Shown: positions 32,361 through 41,626 of the stretch, one piece after another
Position numbering within the stretch: position 1 is the first letter of the stretch
Layout: each line of letters opens with the position of its first letter
Source: Pseudomonas sp. CC6-YY-74
GTDB lineage: Bacteria > Pseudomonadota > Gammaproteobacteria > Pseudomonadales > Pseudomonadaceae
Direction of reading: 5' to 3'
Length of the DNA: 64,000 nt
Assembly (NCBI RefSeq): GCF_002025205.1
Contig: NZ_CP019947.1
Coordinates: forward strand, 2,890,001-2,954,000
Program-made: the position numbers and the translations under genes
The notes under the pieces: model-generated
The model's input: the letters and a program-made list of their open reading frames with translations, nothing else
Told to the model about the DNA's origin: nothing
The model's database searches: none

Positions 32361-33830
32361 ATGCAATGGGAAACCGTGATCGGGCTGGAAATCCACGCAC
32401 AGCTCAGCACCCAATCGAAGATTTTCTCCGCCAGCGCCATCGCCTTCGGTGCCGAACCCAACACCCAGGCCAGCCTGGTTGACCTCGGCATGCCCGGCAC
32501 CCTGCCGGTGCTCAACGCCGAAGCGGTGCGCATGGCCTGCAAGTTCGGCCTGGCGATCGACGCGCACATCGCGCCGCAGAACGTGTTCGCCCGTAAGAAC
32601 TACTTCTACCCGGACCTGCCCAAGGGCTACCAGACCAGCCAGATGGATCACCCCATCGTCGGCAAGGGCTTCCTCGACATCACCCTGGAAGACGGCAGCA
32701 GCAAGCGCATCGGCATCACCCGCGCACACCTGGAAGAAGACGCCGGCAAGAGCCTGCACGAAGACTTCCACGGCATGAGCGGCATCGACCTCAACCGTGC
32801 CGGTACGCCGCTGCTGGAGATCGTCTCCGAGCCGGACATTCGTTCGGCCAAGGAAGCGGTGGCCTATGTCAAGGCGATCCACGCCCTGGTGCGTTACCTG
32901 GGGATCTGCGACGGCAACATGGCCGAGGGTTCTCTGCGCTGCGACTGCAACGTCTCGGTACGTCCGGTCGGCCAGGCCGAATACGGCACCCGCGCCGAAA
33001 TCAAGAACGTCAACTCCTTCCGCTTCATCGAAAAAGCCATTAATCATGAAGTACAGCGGCAGATCGAGCGGATCGAAGACGGCGGCAAGATCGTCCAGGA
33101 AACCCGCCTGTACGATCCGAACAAGGACGAAACGCGCTCGATGCGCAGCAAGGAGGAAGCCAACGACTACCGTTACTTCCCCTGCCCCGACCTGTTGCCA
33201 GTGGTGATCGAACAGAGCTTCCTCGATGAAATTCGCGCCAGCCTGCCAGAGCTGCCGGTGGAGAAACGCGCGCGCTTCGAGGCGCAGTTCGGCCTGTCCG
33301 CCTACGATGCCGACGTACTGGCCGCCACTCGCGAACAGGCCGACTACTTCGAGGCGGTCAATGCCGTGTGTGGCGATGCCAAGCTGGCCGCCAACTGGGT
33401 GATGGGCGAGCTGTCCAGCCTGCTCAACGAACTAGGCATTGAGATTGAGCAGTCGACCGTTTCCGCCGCACAGCTGGGCGGCATGATTCGGCGCATTCAG
33501 GACAACACCATCTCCGGCAAACTCGCCAAAGATGTTTTCAAGTTCATCGCTCGTGGCGATGACCAGATCCAAGGTGATGATCTCAATAGTGCTGATCGCA
33601 TCATTGAGCTGCATGGCCTCAAGCAGGTCACCGACTCGGGCGCCATCGAAAGCATGCTGGATGAAGTGCTGGCGGCCAATGCCGAGCAGGTCGAACAGTA
33701 CCGTGCCAGCGACGAAGCCAAGCGCGGCAAGATGTTCGGCTTCTTCGTCGGCCAGGCCATGAAAGCCTCCAAAGGCAAGGCCAACCCCGGCCAGGTGAAC
33801 CAACTGCTGAAGAACAAGCTCGAAGGTTGA
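32361..33830 (+). CDS. gatB: Asp/Glu-tRNA amidotransferase subunit B
   Basis: tRNA-binding and kinase/transamidase subunit of GatCAB, 489 residues. The N-terminal [15 protein letters not shown] and [12 protein letters not shown] motifs mark the catalytic cradle; the C-terminal YqeY-like tail domain ends at [11 protein letters not shown]. The start is the ATG before QWETVIG, with GAGGA upstream. It begins 11 bases after gatA. Confidence 0.96.
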   Translation: MQWETVIGLEIHAQLSTQSKIFSASAIAFGAEPNTQASLVDLGMPGTLPVLNAEAVRMACKFGLAIDAHIAPQNVFARKNYFYPDLPKGYQTSQMDHPIVGKGFLDITLEDGSSKRIGITRAHLEEDAGKSLHEDFHGMSGIDLNRAGTPLLEIVSEPDIRSAKEAVAYVKAIHALVRYLGICDGNMAEGSLRCDCNVSVRPVGQAEYGTRAEIKNVNSFRFIEKAINHEVQRQIERIEDGGKIVQETRLYDPNKDETRSMRSKEEANDYRYFPCPDLLPVVIEQSFLDEIRASLPELPVEKRARFEAQFGLSAYDADVLAATREQADYFEAVNAVCGDAKLAANWVMGELSSLLNELGIEIEQSTVSAAQLGGMIRRIQDNTISGKLAKDVFKFIARGDDQIQGDDLNSADRIIELHGLKQVTDSGAIESMLDEVLAANAEQVEQYRASDEAKRGKMFGFFVGQAMKASKGKANPGQVNQLLKNKLEG

Positions 33831-33856
33831 GCCTGCTTTAAATTTCTGAAGAATAC

Positions 33857-33964
33857 GCCAACGCTTGCGTTGGCCCAGCGAACGACCGGCCATGAATGGC
33901 CGGGCCGATCCTCCTAACAGGATACGGATGTCTCGCTACACACAACGCCGGGCCCGCCGGCGTT
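33857..33964. terminator. Cluster of three hairpins downstream of gatB
   Basis: Three perfect inverted repeats follow the gatB stop: GCCAACGC/GCGTTGGC (33857-33874), CGGCCAT/ATGGCCG (33887-33902) and AACGCCGG/CCGGCGTT (33944-33964, followed by gcttta). Together they probably end gatCAB transcription. None has a full U-tract, so the role is inferred from position and strength. Confidence 0.5.
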
Positions 33965-33972
33965 GCTTTATC

Positions 33973-34018
33973 CGTAGGGTGGAAAACCGCGCAGGGTTTT
34001 CCTCCACAATCCGGTGGA
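33973..34018. repeat. Intergenic repeat before the RlpA-like gene
   Basis: A gtagggtggaaaaccgc / gcagggttttcctccac inverted sequence occupies the space upstream of the lipoprotein gene. It is of the GTAGGGTGG type found between many Pseudomonas genes. Confidence 0.45.
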
Positions 34019-34054
34019 TGCCCGAAGCGCTATCCATCCAGACAAGGAGTCGCC

Positions 34055-34426
34055 ATGCGCCTGTTCTTGATCATGACCATCAGCCTGCTACTCAGCGCGT
34101 GTGCCAGCCAGGGCCCGCTAGACCCGCACGGTTACCGCGCCGAAGGTCAGGCGTCCTATTACGGCGCGCGCCACCATGGCAAGAAAACCGCCAGTGGTGA
34201 GCGCTTCGACCAGCACGCCCTGACCGCCGCGCATCGCAGCCTGCCCTTCGGCAGCAAGGTACTGGTCACCAACCTGCGCAACGACAAGAGCGTGGTGGTG
34301 CGCATCAACGACCGCGGCCCCTATGCCAAGAAACGCATCATCGATCTCTCGAAAAAAGCCGCCGAACAGCTGGATATGCTGCGCGCCGGCGTGGTGCCGG
34401 TGCGCGTGCAGCAACTGGCCGAATGA
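34055..34426 (+). CDS. RlpA-like double-psi beta-barrel lipoprotein
   Basis: Short (123-residue) septal-ring RlpA-type protein. A lipoprotein signal peptide ends at the lipobox LLSAC; the DPBB domain follows ([22 protein letters not shown] in part, then [11 protein letters not shown]). RlpA proteins are lytic transglycosylases acting on denuded glycans, but this one lacks the C-terminal SPOR domain of full RlpA, so septal targeting is doubtful. The start is the ATG before RLFLIMT, with AAGGAG five bases ahead; the longer in-frame reading crosses repeat DNA. Confidence 0.85.
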   Translation: MRLFLIMTISLLLSACASQGPLDPHGYRAEGQASYYGARHHGKKTASGERFDQHALTAAHRSLPFGSKVLVTNLRNDKSVVVRINDRGPYAKKRIIDLSKKAAEQLDMLRAGVVPVRVQQLAE

Positions 34427-34525
34427 ACATAGCTGTTTACAAAGAAGAATCGATTGCCCTGATCGCCCTCTGGCGTACTGCACGCCGATGATTAAACTAG
34501 CGGCACTTTTCTGGAGCCCCGTGCA

Positions 34526-35619
34526 ATGACCCGATTACCTTCGTCTACCTGATTGCCGGCCTGGTATTGCTGGTGGCCGGCGCCGAGGTGCTGGTCCGCG
34601 GCGCCGGCAAGCTGGCGGCGCAATTCGGTATCCCGCCGCTGGTAATCGGCCTGACCGTGGTGGCCTTCGGCACCAGTGCGCCGGAAACCGCCGTCAGCGT
34701 ACAAGCCGCATTGAACGGCAGCGGCGACCTGGCCATCGGCAACGTGATCGGCAGCAATATCGCCAACGTCCTGCTGATCCTCGGCATGACGGCCCTGGTC
34801 GCACCGCTGATCGTCTCCCGCCAGCTGATCCGCCTGGATGTGCCGATCATGATCGGCGCCAGCCTGGTGGTTTACGCCCTGGCCTGGGACGGCAGCCTGA
34901 GTACGCTCGACGGCGCCTTGCTGTTCAGCGGCGTAGTGGCCTACACCGGCTTTCTGATCATCAGCAGCCTGCGCGACAAGAGCACGAGCGAGGACGATGA
35001 GTTCGCCAAGGAATTCAGCCTGCACGCAGCGCCCAAACCCTACGCCTGGTTGATCAACCTGGCACTGATCGTGGTCGGCCTGATCCTGCTGGTGAGCGGC
35101 TCCCACTTTCTGGTCGAAGGCGCCGTCAGCCTGGCCCGCGCCCTGGGCTTGTCCGAGTTGATCATCGGCCTGACCGTGGTGGCCATCGGCACGTCGCTGC
35201 CGGAGCTGGCGACCTCGATCCTCGCCGCCATCCGCGGCGAACGGGATATCGCCGTGGGCAATATCGTCGGCAGTAATATCTTCAACCTGCTCTGCGTACT
35301 GGGTCTGGCCTCGCTGGTCTCGCCGCTGCCGATCTCGATCTCGCCGAACGCCCTGGCCTTCGACTTCCCGGTGATGATCGCCGTGGCCGTGGCCTGCCTG
35401 CCGATCTTCTTTGCCGGCTACCGCATCAACCGCTGGGAGGGTCTGCTGTTCCTCGCCTACTACCTGGCCTACACCCTCTACCTGGCGCTGTTCGCCACCG
35501 GCCGACCGTTCGCCCAGACCTTCGGCGACGCCATGCTCGGCTATGTGCTGCCGCTGACTGCGGTGACCCTGGCGGTGATCGCCGGACGCGCCTGGCAAAA
35601 GCAGCGCCAGGCCTGTTAG
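34526..35619 (+). pseudogene. Calcium/sodium antiporter (CaCA, YrbG-like), start region frameshifted
   Basis: K+-independent Na+/Ca2+ exchanger family. Two inverted alpha-repeats are clear: GLTVVAFGTSAPETAVS near the N-terminus and GLTVVAIGTSLPELATS near the middle, each with membrane helices around it. The ATG at 34526 (GGAG nine bases upstream) runs into a stop after eight codons. The long frame opens with TFVYLIAGLVLL, which has no ATG. One more C in the CCC run at 34530-34532 would join them as MTPITFVYLIAGL, about 364 residues. Without it, only a TTG at 34567 can start the protein and the first helix is shortened. Sequencing error is likely. Confidence 0.8.
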
Positions 35620-35786
35620 ACCAGATAGGCCCTCCTCGCCCTCAATGAGCAAGCCTCGCAGGGCGGGGCTCCTGGATTGCGCTGACGCTTAGCAGTGGCC
35701 TAGGTCGCCGATTGAGCGGTGCTCCGCGGGCCGCCGCTGGCTATCGCTGCGCTCGGGATGAACGCCTGGCCTTGCCCAGCAGTCCC
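35620..35786. other. Intergenic region with weak repeat character
   Basis: The 167 bp between two convergent transporter genes contain a ctcgccctcaatgag / cgcagggcggggc stretch and a ggctatcgctgcgctcggg segment that resembles the dispersed repeats at 2480 and 45500. No gene is seen. Confidence 0.3.
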
Positions 35787-36728
35787 CTAGATCCAACCGG
35801 CCCACTGCAACAGCAACAAACCGATATTGATGGTCACCACCGCGGCCAGGGTGGTGATCACGATGATCGCCGCCGCCAGTTGATGATTGCCATTCACCGC
35901 CCGCGCCATGACGAAGCTGGCGGCGGCCGTGGGGCTGGCGAAGTAGAGGAACAGGATCGCCAGATCCGCGTCACGGAAGCCCCACAGCCAGGCGCCCAGG
36001 GTGGCCAGCAACGGCAGCCAGACCATCTTCATCAGGCTTGCACTGATGGCAATGCCGCTGCTGTTGCGCAACGAGGCCAGCGTCAGGGTGCCACCGATGC
36101 AGATCAATGCCAGCGGCAGGGTCATCTGCGCGAAGTACTGGGTCGAGATCATCAGCCAATCCGGTAGCGGCAGCTGCCAGTAGGCGATCGGCATCGCCGC
36201 CAGCACGCCGATGATCAGCGGATTACTGAGGATGCTCTTGCCGATGGCCCAAGGACCGGACTTGACGTGCGGGCTGTAGATCGCCAGGACGATGGACGAC
36301 AGGGTGTTGTAACAAAGGATCACCACCCCGCCCAACACCGCCCCGACCGACAGGCCGTAATCACCGTACAGGCTGGTGGCCAGCGCCAGGCCGACGATGC
36401 CGTTGTTGCCGCGAAACGCGCCCTGGGTGTAGATCCCGCGATCCACCTGCGGCCAGCGCCAGATCGCCCAGCCCCAGGCGATCAGGAAACACACCAGGGT
36501 CGCCAGCACGAAGTAGCCGAGCAGCGCCGGCTGCAGGGCCGCGCTCAGGTCCGCCTTGACGATACCGAGAAACAGCAGAGCCGGCAGGGTGCCGCGAAAC
36601 ACCAGCGACGAGGCGGTATTGATAAAGGCGTCGTCGATCCAGCCCAGGCGCTTGAGCCCCACTCCGAGAAACAGCATCGAGAAGACCGGCGCGGTGATGG
36701 CGAGGGTTTGCTGAACGACGGCGAGCAT
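35787..36728 (-). CDS. AEC-family transporter (auxin/malonate efflux carrier type)
   Basis: Membrane carrier of 313 residues with about ten hydrophobic helices in two five-helix halves, as in the AEC/BASS-like fold. The first helices contain APVFSMLFLGVGLKRLGW and the C-terminal half has the SPTAAASFVMA motif typical for the family. The substrate is unknown; family members export organic acids or auxin. It stands alone, convergent with the CaCA exchanger. Confidence 0.8.
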   Translation of the reverse strand: MLAVVQQTLAITAPVFSMLFLGVGLKRLGWIDDAFINTASSLVFRGTLPALLFLGIVKADLSAALQPALLGYFVLATLVCFLIAWGWAIWRWPQVDRGIYTQGAFRGNNGIVGLALATSLYGDYGLSVGAVLGGVVILCYNTLSSIVLAIYSPHVKSGPWAIGKSILSNPLIIGVLAAMPIAYWQLPLPDWLMISTQYFAQMTLPLALICIGGTLTLASLRNSSGIAISASLMKMVWLPLLATLGAWLWGFRDADLAILFLYFASPTAAASFVMARAVNGNHQLAAAIIVITTLAAVVTINIGLLLLQWAGWI

Positions 36729-36853
36729 GGCAGCCCCTGGAAGACGATTTACTTAGGGGGCTAATCATAGCAACAGAAGAGGTACGATAACCCGACACTA
36801 TCTGCACGTCCCCCGGATGCGCTCCAGGGGGACGTGCGGTCGCGCCGCCTTTC

Positions 36854-37414
36854 TCAGCGCTTGACCGGGCGCTTCTGCAATTTGCGTTGCAAGGTGCGCC
36901 GGTGCATGCCGAGCGCGCGGGCGGTGGCGGAGATATTGCCTTCGTGCTCGCTGAGCACGCGCTGGATATGCTCCCACTGCAGGCGGTCCACCGACATCGG
37001 GTTTTCCGGCACCAGGGTGTCCAGGTCGGCGTGTTGGGTCAGCAGTGCGGCCAACACATCGTCGGCATCGGCCGGCTTGCACAGGTAGTTACAGGCGCCG
37101 CGTTTGATCGCCTCCACCGCGGTGGCGATGCTCGAATAGCCGGTGAGAATCACCACGCGCATCTCGGCATCCAGCTCCAGCAACTTGGGCAACAGCACCA
37201 GCCCGGAATCGCCTTCCATCTTCAAATCGAGCACCGCGTATTCCGGCACGTCCTGCTCGGCCAGAGCCAGGCCTTCTTCGGCGGAACCGGCGGTCGACAC
37301 ACGCAAGCCGCGACGGCTCATGGCCCGCGCCATCACCCGGGTAAACGTCGGGTCATCGTCGACCAGCAGCAGATGGGGCTGCTCTTCGCCTTCGAATAAG
37401 ACTTCGTCACTCAT
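36854..37414 (-). CDS. roxR: Redox response regulator RoxR (RegA/PrrA type)
   Basis: Two-component regulator of 186 residues. The receiver domain carries the phospho-acceptor Asp63 (YAVLDLKMEGD) and the acidic pair in LLLVDDDP; a proline-rich linker is lacking and a Fis-type HTH closes the protein (NISATARALGMHRRTLQRKL). In P. aeruginosa RoxSR controls the cyanide-insensitive oxidase and respiration. The start is the ATG before SDEVLFEGEE. It follows roxS by 13 bases. Confidence 0.93.
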   Translation of the reverse strand: MSDEVLFEGEEQPHLLLVDDDPTFTRVMARAMSRRGLRVSTAGSAEEGLALAEQDVPEYAVLDLKMEGDSGLVLLPKLLELDAEMRVVILTGYSSIATAVEAIKRGACNYLCKPADADDVLAALLTQHADLDTLVPENPMSVDRLQWEHIQRVLSEHEGNISATARALGMHRRTLQRKLQKRPVKR

Positions 37415-37427
37415 ACTCAATACTTCC

Positions 37428-38681
37428 TCAGGCTCGGCCATAGGCGCGCGGCAACTTGAGCTCGGTGAGCGTGCCGCCCTCTTCGTGGTTATACAGCTTT
37501 ACCGTGCCGCCGGCACGGGTGACGCTGGCCTGACTGAGAAACAGACCCAGGCCGAAACCCTTGCCCTTGGTGGTGAAAAACGGCCGGCCAATCTGCTCGG
37601 CAATCGCCAGCGGCACCCCGGTACCGAAGTCGCGAATATTCAGGCGCAGCCACTGGTGATCCCAGTCGAGGCGAATATCCAGCTTGTCCGGACAGGCATC
37701 GGCAGCGTTGTTCAACAGGTTGAGCAGCGCCTGGGTCAGATCCGCCGGCGGCATCAGGTGGGGCGGCGCACCCAGCCCCAGGCACTGATAGCGGTAGCTG
37801 GCCTCCGGGCGCATCAGGTGCCAGCGTTTGAGGGCGGTTTCCAGCCACTCCACCGCGGACTGCTCGATCACCGCCTGACGCCGGTCAGCCTCGGCGGCGC
37901 GCACCAAGTGCTGCAGGGTTTCCTTGCACAGCTTGACCTGCTCCTGCAGCACCGCCAGATCTTCCTGCAACAGCGGATCCTGATGCTCGCGGCGCAGCTC
38001 CTTGATCAATACGCTCATGGTCGCCAACGGCGTGCCCAGCTCATGGGCGGCGCCGGCGGCCTGGGTGGCAACCGCCAGCAACTGCTGGTCGCGCAAGCCT
38101 TCCTCACGGCGCTCGGCGCGCAGTTCCTCCTGATCGCGCAGCTCCTCGGCCATCTTGGCGACGAAGAAGGTAATCAGCCCCGCGGCCAGGGCGAAACTCA
38201 GCCACATGCCGTAGATCAACAGGCTTTCGCGCGGGCCTGGCGGCAAGTTCAGCGGGTGCGACCACACCAGCAGCAGCGTGTAGCCGGCCAGTGCCAGGCC
38301 CGACAAGGTGATGGTGAACATCCAGGGCAAGGTCGCCGCGGCGATGGTCAATGGCACCAGGAAATAGGAGACAAAGGGGTTGGTCGAGCCACCCGAGTAA
38401 TACAGCAGCACGCTGTGGATGACCAGGTCGCAGCCCAGCTGCACCGCGTACTCCAGTTCGGTGACCGGCCAGGGTCCGCGCAGGCGCAAGGCGGTCAGCA
38501 GGCACAACACCAGCGAGACCCCCAGGGTGATGCTCAGCTCCTGCCAGGGCAACGGCAGCAATCCGGAGTTGTAGGCCAGGCCCACCGAGCCCGCCTGGGC
38601 GGCCAACACCAGGATACGAATCAGCGTCAGGCGCCAGAGATTTTGCCGACTGGCCGACAGCAACTGTACGGGTGCGAGCAT
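37428..38681 (-). CDS. roxS: Redox sensor kinase RoxS (RegB/PrrB type)
   Basis: Membrane histidine kinase of 417 residues. Six membrane helices span about 20-175, containing the quinone-sensing segment GGSTNPFVSYFLVPLTIA. The phospho-accepting His213 lies in GAAHELGTPLATM, followed by the ATPase domain (NLLNNAADAC, GLGLFLSQA). The start is the ATG before LAPVQLLSASRQ. It forms an operon with roxR. Confidence 0.93.
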   Translation of the reverse strand: MLAPVQLLSASRQNLWRLTLIRILVLAAQAGSVGLAYNSGLLPLPWQELSITLGVSLVLCLLTALRLRGPWPVTELEYAVQLGCDLVIHSVLLYYSGGSTNPFVSYFLVPLTIAAATLPWMFTITLSGLALAGYTLLLVWSHPLNLPPGPRESLLIYGMWLSFALAAGLITFFVAKMAEELRDQEELRAERREEGLRDQQLLAVATQAAGAAHELGTPLATMSVLIKELRREHQDPLLQEDLAVLQEQVKLCKETLQHLVRAAEADRRQAVIEQSAVEWLETALKRWHLMRPEASYRYQCLGLGAPPHLMPPADLTQALLNLLNNAADACPDKLDIRLDWDHQWLRLNIRDFGTGVPLAIAEQIGRPFFTTKGKGFGLGLFLSQASVTRAGGTVKLYNHEEGGTLTELKLPRAYGRA

Positions 38682-38780
38682 GGGCTCTCCAAAAAGGTCT
38701 CGTTTGCCGAGCTGGGCGAGTATAACCAAGGCTCCGCCTAGTCAGCTGCGGCAACTGGCCGCAGCCATGGCAGCAGTCAG

Positions 38781-38885
38781 CTACAAGGGCGGGCGGACGG
38801 CGATCCATTTCAGCCCAGCAAACACCATAACCAAGGCAAACGCCCCGCCCCACAGCAACGCAACGCGACTGCCCAGGCCGGACAA
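38781..38885 (-). CDS. Possible 34-residue membrane peptide upstream of roxS
   Basis: A short frame from a TTG start reads LSGLGSRVALLWGGAFALVM and then VFAGLKWIAVRPPL. It has one hydrophobic helix with a positive end on each side, like known small membrane proteins. It lies in the 297-bp roxS-SIMPL gap. No strong ribosome site is seen, so the call is tentative. Confidence 0.3.
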   Translation of the reverse strand: MSGLGSRVALLWGGAFALVMVFAGLKWIAVRPPL

Positions 38886-38978
38886 TCAACCGGCGTTAAC
38901 CCGAACCGTCGAATCGCTACGTCTACCCTTAGCAACACCCCGCACACTCTGTGTCCCCATCACGCACAAGGAAACGTC

Positions 38979-39692
38979 ATGCAGCCATTGTCCCGTCTTG
39001 CCAGTGCCCTGGTCATCAGCGCCACCGGCCTGCTCAGCCTTGCGGCACACGCCGAAGAGGTCCACTACAACCAGATCTCCCTGCGTGCCGAGGTCAATCA
39101 GGAAATCGCTCACGACCTGATGCACGTCACGCTGTACAGCGAAGCGCAGGACAGCGACCCGGCCGCACTGGCTGCGCAGATCAGCAAGACCCTCAACGCC
39201 AGCATCGCCCAGGCGCGCAAGGCCAAAGGCGTCAGCGTGGCCATGGGCAGCCGCCACAGCTATCCGGTCTACGATGACAAGGGCCAGCAAATCACCGCCT
39301 GGCGCGAGCGTGCCGAACTGCGCCTGGAAAGCGCCGACTTCAGTGCCCTGTCCAGGCTTACCGGCGAAATGCTGCAAGACCTGAAGATGGGCGGGATGAA
39401 CTTCAGCATTGCCAGCGCCACGCGCAAAACCCATGAAGATGCCCTGCTCAAGGAGGCCGTGGCGGCGTTCAAGGCCCGCGCGCAACTGGCCACCGCAGCC
39501 CTGGGTGGCAGCGGCTACAAACTGGTCAACCTGAGCCTGAACAGCGGTGGCTTTCAAGCGCCGATGCCGATGCGCATGAACACGATGAAAGGCGCAGCGA
39601 GGATGGAAGACGCAGTGACACCGGAAATCGAAGCCGGCACCAGCCAGGTGACCATCAATGCCGACGGCGTGATCGAAGTGCAGATGCCCTGA
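38979..39692 (+). CDS. SIMPL-domain (DUF541) periplasmic protein
   Basis: Secreted protein of 237 residues. A signal peptide ends near SLAAHA; the SIMPL/YggE-like domain fills the rest (ISLRAEVNQEIAHDLMHVTL; SATRKTHEDALLKEAVAAFKARA). The family has been linked to oxidative stress and interleukin-1 receptor-associated signalling, but no bacterial reaction is established. It stands between roxS and the dpp genes, as in P. aeruginosa. Confidence 0.85.
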   Translation: MQPLSRLASALVISATGLLSLAAHAEEVHYNQISLRAEVNQEIAHDLMHVTLYSEAQDSDPAALAAQISKTLNASIAQARKAKGVSVAMGSRHSYPVYDDKGQQITAWRERAELRLESADFSALSRLTGEMLQDLKMGGMNFSIASATRKTHEDALLKEAVAAFKARAQLATAALGGSGYKLVNLSLNSGGFQAPMPMRMNTMKGAARMEDAVTPEIEAGTSQVTINADGVIEVQMP

Positions 39693-39713
39693 ACCATGCC
39701 TTGCAAGCATGCC

Positions 39714-39742
39714 ACGCCGTTATCGGAAGATAGCGGCGTTTT
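39714..39742 (+). terminator. Terminator after the SIMPL gene
   Basis: acgccgttatc and gatagcggcgt form an 11-bp near-perfect stem with a four-base ggaa loop, followed by TTT. It separates the SIMPL gene from dppA. Confidence 0.7.
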
Positions 39743-39916
39743 GCCATGTTATCGCCACACAATTGCTCAAATGCGACAACCACGTACAACTCGCCCACAG
39801 TTGCTACGCTGAATGCGTTATGCCCCTTGCCTGCGGCACATGCCATGCATAGTTTCAGCCAAGGTCTCCACGAGAGTCCCCTCACGCGAACAACCATAAT
39901 AATCAATGAGGTCACT

Positions 39917-41518
39917 ATGCGTAAGAACGCCGTCATCCAGGCTTTTCTCGTTGCTGGGCTGATCGCCAGCACTTCGCTGGCTCAGGCCGCCAGTAACCTG
40001 GTGTACTGTTCGGAAGGCAGCCCGGCCGGGTTCGACCCAGGCCTGTACACCACCGGCACCGACTTCGATGCTTCAGCGGAAACCGTATTCAACCGCCTGA
40101 CCCAGTTCGAGCGCGGCGGCACCGCCGTCATCCCCGGTCTCGCGGAAAAATGGGACATTGCCGCAGACGGCCTGAGCTACACCTTCCACCTGCGTCCCGA
40201 CGTCAAGTTCCACAGCACCGCGTACTTCACGCCGAGTCGCACCTTCAATGCCGACGACGTGCTGTTCACCTTTCAACGCATGCTCGACAAGAATCATCCG
40301 TTCCGTAAGGCCTACCCCACCGAGTTCCCCTACTTCACCGACATGGGTATGGACGCCAACATCGCCAAGCTGGAAAAACTCGACGACAAGACCGTCAAGT
40401 TCACCCTCAACACAGTGGACGCCGCGTTTATCCAGAACCTGGCGATGAGCTTCGCCTCGATCCACTCGGCCGAATACGCCGGGCAGTTGCTCAAGGCCGG
40501 CCAGGCCGCCGACATCAACCAAAAGCCAATCGGCACCGGGCCCTTCGTATTCAAGCGTTACCAGAAGGACTCGCAGATCCGCTTCACCGGCAACAAGGAA
40601 TACTGGAACCCCGATGAGGTGAAGATCGACAACCTGATCTTCGCCATCAACACCGACGCCTCGGTGCGCATGCAGAAGCTCAAGGCTGGCGAATGCCAGG
40701 TCAGCGTCTACCCGCGCCCCGCCGATCTGGACTCGCTGAAGCAAGAAGCCAACCTGCAGATGCCGGAACAAGCAGGTTTCAACGTCGGTTACCTCGCGTA
40801 CAACACCGAGCACAAGCCGCTCGACAAGCTTGAAGTACGCCAGGCGTTGGACATGGCGGTGAACAAGCAAGGCATCATCGACGCCGTCTATCAGGGCGCC
40901 GGACAACTGGCCGTCAACGGTATGCCACCGACTCAGTGGTCCTACGATGAGACCATCAAGGACGCCGGCTACAACCCGGAAAAGGCCAGACAATTGTTGA
41001 AAGAGGCCGGTGTCGCCGAAGGCACCGAGATCTCCTTGTGGGCCATGCCGGTGCAACGCCCCTACAACCCCAACGCCAAGCTGATGGCCGAGATGCTCCA
41101 GTCTGACTGGGCCAAGGTCGGCATCAAGGCGAAGATCGTCAGCTACGAATGGGGCGAGTACAACAAACGCGCCAAGGCCGGCGAGCACGACGCCCTGCTG
41201 ATCGGCTGGACCGGCGACAACGGTGACCCGGACAACTGGCTGGGCGTGCTGTATGGCTGTGATGCCATCGGTGGCAACAACTATGGTCGCTGGTGTGACG
41301 CTGAGTTCGACAAGCGTATCAAGCAAGCCAAAGCGATTAACGACAAGGATCAACGCAGCGTCCTCTACAAAGAGGCTCAGCAGATCCTCAAGCGCGAAGT
41401 GCCGATCACCCCGATTGCCCACTCCACGGTGTATCAGCCGATGAGCAAGAAGGTCCATGGCTTCAAAATCAGCCCATTCGGCCTGGTTTCGTTCTACGGC
41501 GTCAGCGTCAGCAAGTAA
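39917..41518 (+). CDS. dppA: Dipeptide-binding protein DppA (first copy)
   Basis: Periplasmic substrate-binding protein of the peptide/nickel family (SBP_bac_5), 533 residues. A signal peptide ends near SLAQAA, followed by SNLVYCSEGSPAGFDPG. Family motifs: LAEKWDIAADGLSYTFHLR, VKFHST, and GWTGDNGDPDNWLGVL near the C-terminus. The start is the ATG before RKNAVIQ, with GAGG seven bases upstream. A second homologue follows; P. aeruginosa also has several DppA copies with different peptide preferences. Confidence 0.92.
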   Translation: MRKNAVIQAFLVAGLIASTSLAQAASNLVYCSEGSPAGFDPGLYTTGTDFDASAETVFNRLTQFERGGTAVIPGLAEKWDIAADGLSYTFHLRPDVKFHSTAYFTPSRTFNADDVLFTFQRMLDKNHPFRKAYPTEFPYFTDMGMDANIAKLEKLDDKTVKFTLNTVDAAFIQNLAMSFASIHSAEYAGQLLKAGQAADINQKPIGTGPFVFKRYQKDSQIRFTGNKEYWNPDEVKIDNLIFAINTDASVRMQKLKAGECQVSVYPRPADLDSLKQEANLQMPEQAGFNVGYLAYNTEHKPLDKLEVRQALDMAVNKQGIIDAVYQGAGQLAVNGMPPTQWSYDETIKDAGYNPEKARQLLKEAGVAEGTEISLWAMPVQRPYNPNAKLMAEMLQSDWAKVGIKAKIVSYEWGEYNKRAKAGEHDALLIGWTGDNGDPDNWLGVLYGCDAIGGNNYGRWCDAEFDKRIKQAKAINDKDQRSVLYKEAQQILKREVPITPIAHSTVYQPMSKKVHGFKISPFGLVSFYGVSVSK

Positions 41519-41534
41519 CCCGCCCAAAGTGAAC

Positions 41535-41563
41535 ACCCGAGTCGGTTACCCACCGGCTCGGGT
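41535..41563 (+). terminator. Hairpin between the two dppA genes
   Basis: ACCCGAGtCGG (41535-41545) pairs with CCGgCTCGGGT (41553-41563). There is no full U-tract, so it probably dampens read-through or protects the 3' end of dppA mRNA, a usual arrangement where the binding protein must exceed the permease. Confidence 0.6.
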
Positions 41564-41626
41564 TCCGTGCCAGAGCAGCTTATCCGGCTGCTACTGATCC
41601 GCACTGCCGTCCTTCGGGGAAGCACC

